A model generated the notes under the pieces. That model saw only the letters and a program-made list of their open reading frames with translations, did not search any database and was not told where the DNA came from. Positions 6,447 to 8,925 of a stretch of 8,925 nt of DNA are shown one piece after another. Origin of the DNA: an uncultured Prevotellaceae bacterium (GTDB taxonomy: Bacteria > Bacteroidota > Bacteroidia > Bacteroidales > Bacteroidaceae). Made by a program: the position numbers and the translations under genes. The stretch covers positions 1-8,925 of the forward strand of contig CALZOH010000134.1 of the NCBI GenBank assembly GCA_945827465.1. The letters run 5' to 3'. Numbering within the stretch: position 1 is the stretch's first letter; each line of letters opens with the position of its first letter.

Positions 6447-7154
6447 TTATCTATCTTTATTACAGTTAGGACAGATGGGTGAAAAATTGTAGGTCAATGT
6501 CACCACCGTCATCTGATAACTATCTTTGTTCTTAAATCCTTCTCCTTTAATACCCAAGGGAGCCTCAAGACCATCAATCTTGTCCGACATTGTAAAATGA
6601 ATGGTCCAATCAAGTGCAATGTTCCAACGTTTCCCCAAACGATATTTCAGACCAGCACCCATCGGTATATTGGCTGTCACACTCTTACTCTCTCCCACAT
6701 AAGTCATGCCCAAGCCCAATTGCAAGAATGGGGTCAGACGTTTCAGCCCCATATAGTCCTGATAGTAACCATAAGGCCAAAAATTGACTTCGTACATACA
6801 ACTCAAATCGACCACATGAGAAGAGAAGCTATAATTCAACGACGACTCACTACTACCCGGAACATTAGGATTCTCTGGAAGAAAGTCGGTGGATACATCT
6901 GCCGTTCCTTTGACCTTACCATACGTTAAATTGGTCTTTAAATGATTACGAGGATCAAATAAATAACGCCATACAAATCCGACTGCCGGCCCAGTTTGAT
7001 GATAAAACTTTGTATTCAGGTCTCCCAAATAGAAACTCGTACCCAGACCACCTCCTATTTCCATCCTAAAATCCGCATCGTCCTGCGCCCTTACTTCTAT
7101 TACGAAGCAGACCAACAGACAAATCAGAGACAAGAAACGAAAATAGGACTTCAT
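6447..7154 (-). CDS. PorG-like outer membrane beta-barrel protein (DUF6089 family)
   Basis: This 235-residue protein has a signal peptide ending VRA23 before Gln24. Its mature N terminus carries the family hallmark GGGLGTSFYLGDLN (34-47), followed by alternating strands typical of a small eight-stranded barrel, with PFLQLGLGMTYVG (142-154), IPMGAGLKYRL (163-173) and RWNIALDWTIHFTMSDKIDG (176-195). These match the DUF6089 group that includes PorG, an outer membrane component of the type IX secretion system in Porphyromonas gingivalis, whose gene also lies beside uppS, bamA and the ompH pair. No other type IX gene is in this window, and Bacteroides generally lack the full system, so the function here is probably a more general outer membrane one; that is inference. 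An oddity is the C-terminal CPNC motif (228-231) after the last strand. The gene starts 15 bases after the lipoprotein gene and ends 7 bases before uppS. Confidence 0.85.
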   Translation of the reverse strand: MKSYFRFLSLICLLVCFVIEVRAQDDADFRMEIGGGLGTSFYLGDLNTKFYHQTGPAVGFVWRYLFDPRNHLKTNLTYGKVKGTADVSTDFLPENPNVPGSSESSLNYSFSSHVVDLSCMYEVNFWPYGYYQDYMGLKRLTPFLQLGLGMTYVGESKSVTANIPMGAGLKYRLGKRWNIALDWTIHFTMSDKIDGLEAPLGIKGEGFKNKDSYQMTVVTLTYNFSPICPNCNKDR

Positions 7155-7169
7155 CTTACCTGGCGTCCA

Positions 7170-8525
7170 TTAAGGGTTTACAACAGCCAAGCGGTTAATT
7201 CGCCCCCGCCATACTTGACCACTACCGGAACAAACTATCCAGATATAATTCTCATCGTCAACAAGAGCCGTCACACGGTCTGCACGAAGAGCATATGGAT
7301 GTACATACACATCTTTTTCAGGTTTCCAAGTACGTCCGGCATCCTTACTGGAATAAAAAAGACTCAACGTATCATTTTCACATCCCAGATACAACGTACA
7401 ATTGTCATAATTGAACATCACAGGCGATTTCACCTCCGGAAGCGGATAGGTGACTTCTTCGGTAAATGGATAATAACTCCATTTATCACGGTTGACGCCC
7501 GTTATATCGAGTGTATTCTTCCAAAGAACATTTTGACCATCAGCGGTGCGACCAGCCCAAAGTACATACTCAAAATTTGTATTGAAATTCATAGGCGTAC
7601 ATACAAACGAACAATCTGTATTTGGAAGAAGATCGACTGATGAATCCAATTCGTCAAACGTCCAAGTCAAGAAATCAGAGGTATTCAACAAGCCATCTGG
7701 AGATTTCACAAAGAGAAGATTGCTGGAACAACCAATTACGAAATCAAAAAAATGGGCTGAAGATGCGATTGACCAAAGAATACCATCAACCGACAAAACC
7801 AACGCACCATTCTTTGTCGCATAAAACGCTTCCTTATAACATACTATTTGCGACACGTCATCAGGAACATCTCCACGCAAACTCTGAACTTTCCAAGCCT
7901 CAGCCGAATTGGTAGATGACAAGAATACACTCTTATTACCTTCTTTTTCGGCAAATAAAAACAAATCTGAATGGCGACGCAACAACTTTAAACGCTCTAA
8001 AGCCGCAAATTCAGCATTTTCAGCAACACAATTCCACACAAAGTGGTCAGGATCGACCTTTCGCACATTAACTCGAACCGTATAAGTTTTCTTTGCCTTG
8101 CCCGAATAAGCATAACAAGTAAATATTTGGGGATTGGTAAAATCCAACGAGTCAGAAAGGCTATATAAAGTATCGTTTCCGGAGGTCAAACGATAACCGA
8201 CGGTTCCATCTGAAGAAACAGAAGAAAAGACTATTTTCTTAATATCGGTGCCCAACGGCAAAGAGTCGACATTATATATTTCACCCTTATATTGATCAAT
8301 ATGCATTGGATAAAGATTTCCCGATATGGTAGTCACATATGTTGTATCTTCACCGGATGATTTCTTCGTGGTAACCGTTCTTTTCAATGTACCCAAGACC
8401 ATATCGGTGATAGCACAATTATTCGTAATCTCCACATCAGATTCCTCCGAATCGTTTAAGCACGAACAGAGCAACACAGAAGAAACAATTATCAAAAAAA
8501 GGATTCTTACCTTCAGATTCATCAT
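7170..8525 (-). CDS. DUF6242-type lipoprotein with Asp-box beta-propeller
   Basis: This 451-residue protein has a lipoprotein signal peptide with lipobox L19-C20-S21-C22. The residues after the lipid-carrying Cys22 are acidic (LNDSEESD), similar to the signals that send Bacteroidota lipoproteins to the cell surface. Residues about 30-158 look like an Ig-like beta domain. Residues about 160-451 look like a beta-propeller: an exact Asp-box S-x-D-x-G-x-T-W lies at 393-400 (SKDAGRTW), with weaker versions at 204-211, 245-251 (SVDGILW) and 283-288, all at blade-like spacing. This arrangement agrees with DUF6242 proteins of Bacteroides. Catalytic residues of a sialidase are not evident, so a binding or structural role is more likely. 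It is the first gene of the operon that continues into the PorG-like gene, uppS and bamA, so it may take part in outer membrane assembly. The start could be Met1 or Met2, which are adjacent. Confidence 0.85.
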   Translation of the reverse strand: MMNLKVRILFLIIVSSVLLCSCLNDSEESDVEITNNCAITDMVLGTLKRTVTTKKSSGEDTTYVTTISGNLYPMHIDQYKGEIYNVDSLPLGTDIKKIVFSSVSSDGTVGYRLTSGNDTLYSLSDSLDFTNPQIFTCYAYSGKAKKTYTVRVNVRKVDPDHFVWNCVAENAEFAALERLKLLRRHSDLFLFAEKEGNKSVFLSSTNSAEAWKVQSLRGDVPDDVSQIVCYKEAFYATKNGALVLSVDGILWSIASSAHFFDFVIGCSSNLLFVKSPDGLLNTSDFLTWTFDELDSSVDLLPNTDCSFVCTPMNFNTNFEYVLWAGRTADGQNVLWKNTLDITGVNRDKWSYYPFTEEVTYPLPEVKSPVMFNYDNCTLYLGCENDTLSLFYSSKDAGRTWKPEKDVYVHPYALRADRVTALVDDENYIWIVCSGSGQVWRGRINRLAVVNP

Positions 8526-8553
8526 ACAAAACCTTCTATCTTATATTAATGTG

Positions 8554-8561
8554 CAAAAATA
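8554..8561 (-). promoter_or_regulatory. -7 promoter element of the envelope operon
   Basis: The minus strand reads TATTTTTG at 8561-8554, a perfect match to the Bacteroidota -7 consensus TAnnTTTG. Transcription would begin near 8550, leaving a leader of about 25 bases, rich in A and T, with no Shine-Dalgarno sequence. At the usual 19-21 base distance upstream I see only GCCT, CGCC or ACGC rather than TTTG, so the -33 element is poor or an activator helps. The position is what an operon starting at 8525 needs. Confidence 0.45.
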
Positions 8562-8925
8562 CAGACTTTTTACCTTACTCAGGCGTAATTAATGTAAAAA
8601 ATAAAACCTTCTTCGCATTGGATATTAGGCAAGATGATTCCGTCACTATCGACTAAAACCTTTTGATGCCACCAATATGATTTCATCTATCAGCACTTCC
8701 GGAATCAGTAGGAAGTAAGACCCACCCGATAAATTAGGGGGACCAAACGTATAGTTTCGTTAGTCTTAAGAGGAAGAATATTATTCTTGATCATAGTTTC
8801 CCGGTTTAGGTTGACTACTTGTAGTCTTTAAACCTAAGAATAGTTGACTCAGTTAAACATTCATACTGTTTTTAGTGACAGAATGCAAAATCGCTTTGAA
8901 GCAACTTCAAGGCCAAATTGTACAC
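8562..8925. other. Right spacer upstream of the operon, no firm gene
   Basis: About 360 bases hold no gene I can support. Two short minus-strand frames overlap here: one of 29 codons from ATG at 8794 to TGA at 8705 (starts MIKNNILPLKTNETI), and one open stretch of 37 codons without a start from 8759 to TAG at 8646 (contains SGGSYFLLIPEVLIDEI). Both read like protein, so a decayed gene with a frameshift is possible. Inverted repeats occur at 8774-8788 (AAGAATA/TATTCTT), 8806-8837 and 8894-8912 (CTTTGAAG/CTTCAAGG, loop CAA). On the minus strand, frames are open from the window edge for 17 and 20 codons, so a gene end just outside is possible. Confidence 0.4.
8806..8837. other. Imperfect two-part hairpin in the right spacer
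   Basis: TTAGGTT (8806-8812) pairs with AACCTAA (8831-8837), and directly inside it GACTA (8813-8817) pairs with TAGTC (8822-8826) around a CTTG loop, leaving a four-base TTTA bulge on the 3' side. A competing pairing, GGTTTA (8803-8808) with TAAACC (8829-8834), shares the same bases. No T tract follows on either strand, so this is not a standard terminator. GTTGACT occurs at 8810-8816 and again at 8843-8849, 33 bases apart, which is close to three helical turns. Confidence 0.35.

Noticed and set aside
6447..7154. A type IX secretion locus, suggested by the PorG-like gene
   Set aside because: No other type IX component is present in the window, and the PorG-like gene sits in an outer membrane assembly context, so the presence of a secretion system cannot be claimed.
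6996..7640. A 214-codon plus-strand open frame opposite the PorG-like and DUF6242 genes
   Set aside because: It is the longest antisense frame, but it spans two well-supported minus-strand genes, has no signal, domain or promoter, and its composition (many Ile, Thr, Arg) is what the opposite strand of these genes would give.
7546..7915. Two further plus-strand frames of 92 and 97 codons inside the DUF6242 gene
   Set aside because: They overlap each other in different frames and lie fully opposite a strong coding region, so they are shadows.
8562..8925. tRNA, CRISPR array or complete insertion sequence in the right spacer
   Set aside because: There is no cloverleaf, no regular repeat-spacer pattern, no transposase frame and no matched pair of terminal repeats within the window.

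Overview
The window looks like chromosomal DNA of a Bacteroides-type member of the Bacteroidota (order Bacteroidales). The evidence is fourfold. The gene block porG-like, uppS, bamA, skp, skp matches the order I know from Bacteroides and Porphyromonas. Promoter-like sequences fit the Bacteroidota -33 TTTG / -7 TAnnTTTG pattern. Shine-Dalgarno sequences are absent. Two secreted lipoproteins have an Ala/Ser residue just before the lipobox Cys and family features typical of gut Bacteroides. The DNA is AT-rich.

Layout. Positions 1-250 are an upstream spacer ending in a well-formed promoter. Positions 251-1594 (+) carry a single lipoprotein gene with a fimbrial-anchor-like N-terminal part and a separate C-terminal domain, closed by a strong hairpin terminator at about 1632-1677. 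A 380-base spacer then separates it from a convergent operon and ends in a perfect 13-bp hairpin (1918-1950). The remaining genes all lie on the minus strand and are read from right to left: a DUF6242-type lipoprotein with a probable beta-propeller (8525-7170), a PorG/DUF6089-like outer membrane protein (7154-6447), uppS (6439-5681), bamA (5700-3070), and two tandem skp/ompH chaperone genes (3044-2529 and 2469-1975). Gaps are 15, 7, -20 (overlap), 25 and 59 bases, so this is almost certainly one operon. A -7 box lies just ahead of it (8554-8561) and a possible internal promoter lies ahead of the last gene. Positions 8562-8925 contain no convincing gene but do hold short open stretches and several inverted repeats.

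How the genes work together. The minus-strand operon serves cell-envelope construction. UppS makes the undecaprenyl lipid carrier for peptidoglycan and surface glycans. The two Skp proteins would escort unfolded outer membrane proteins across the periplasm, and BamA inserts them. The PorG-like barrel and the propeller lipoprotein are less understood partners whose placement suggests an outer-membrane role. The plus-strand lipoprotein appears to be a separate, independently expressed surface-protein gene.

The main corrections made here are starts: bamA and the first skp both have long in-frame upstream extensions that I reject, because the signal peptide begins at an internal Met. I see no clear novel system. 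The most interesting loose ends are the two-domain lipoprotein, the Tyr/Asn-rich loop in BamA, the propeller lipoprotein leading the operon, and the undefined right-hand spacer.
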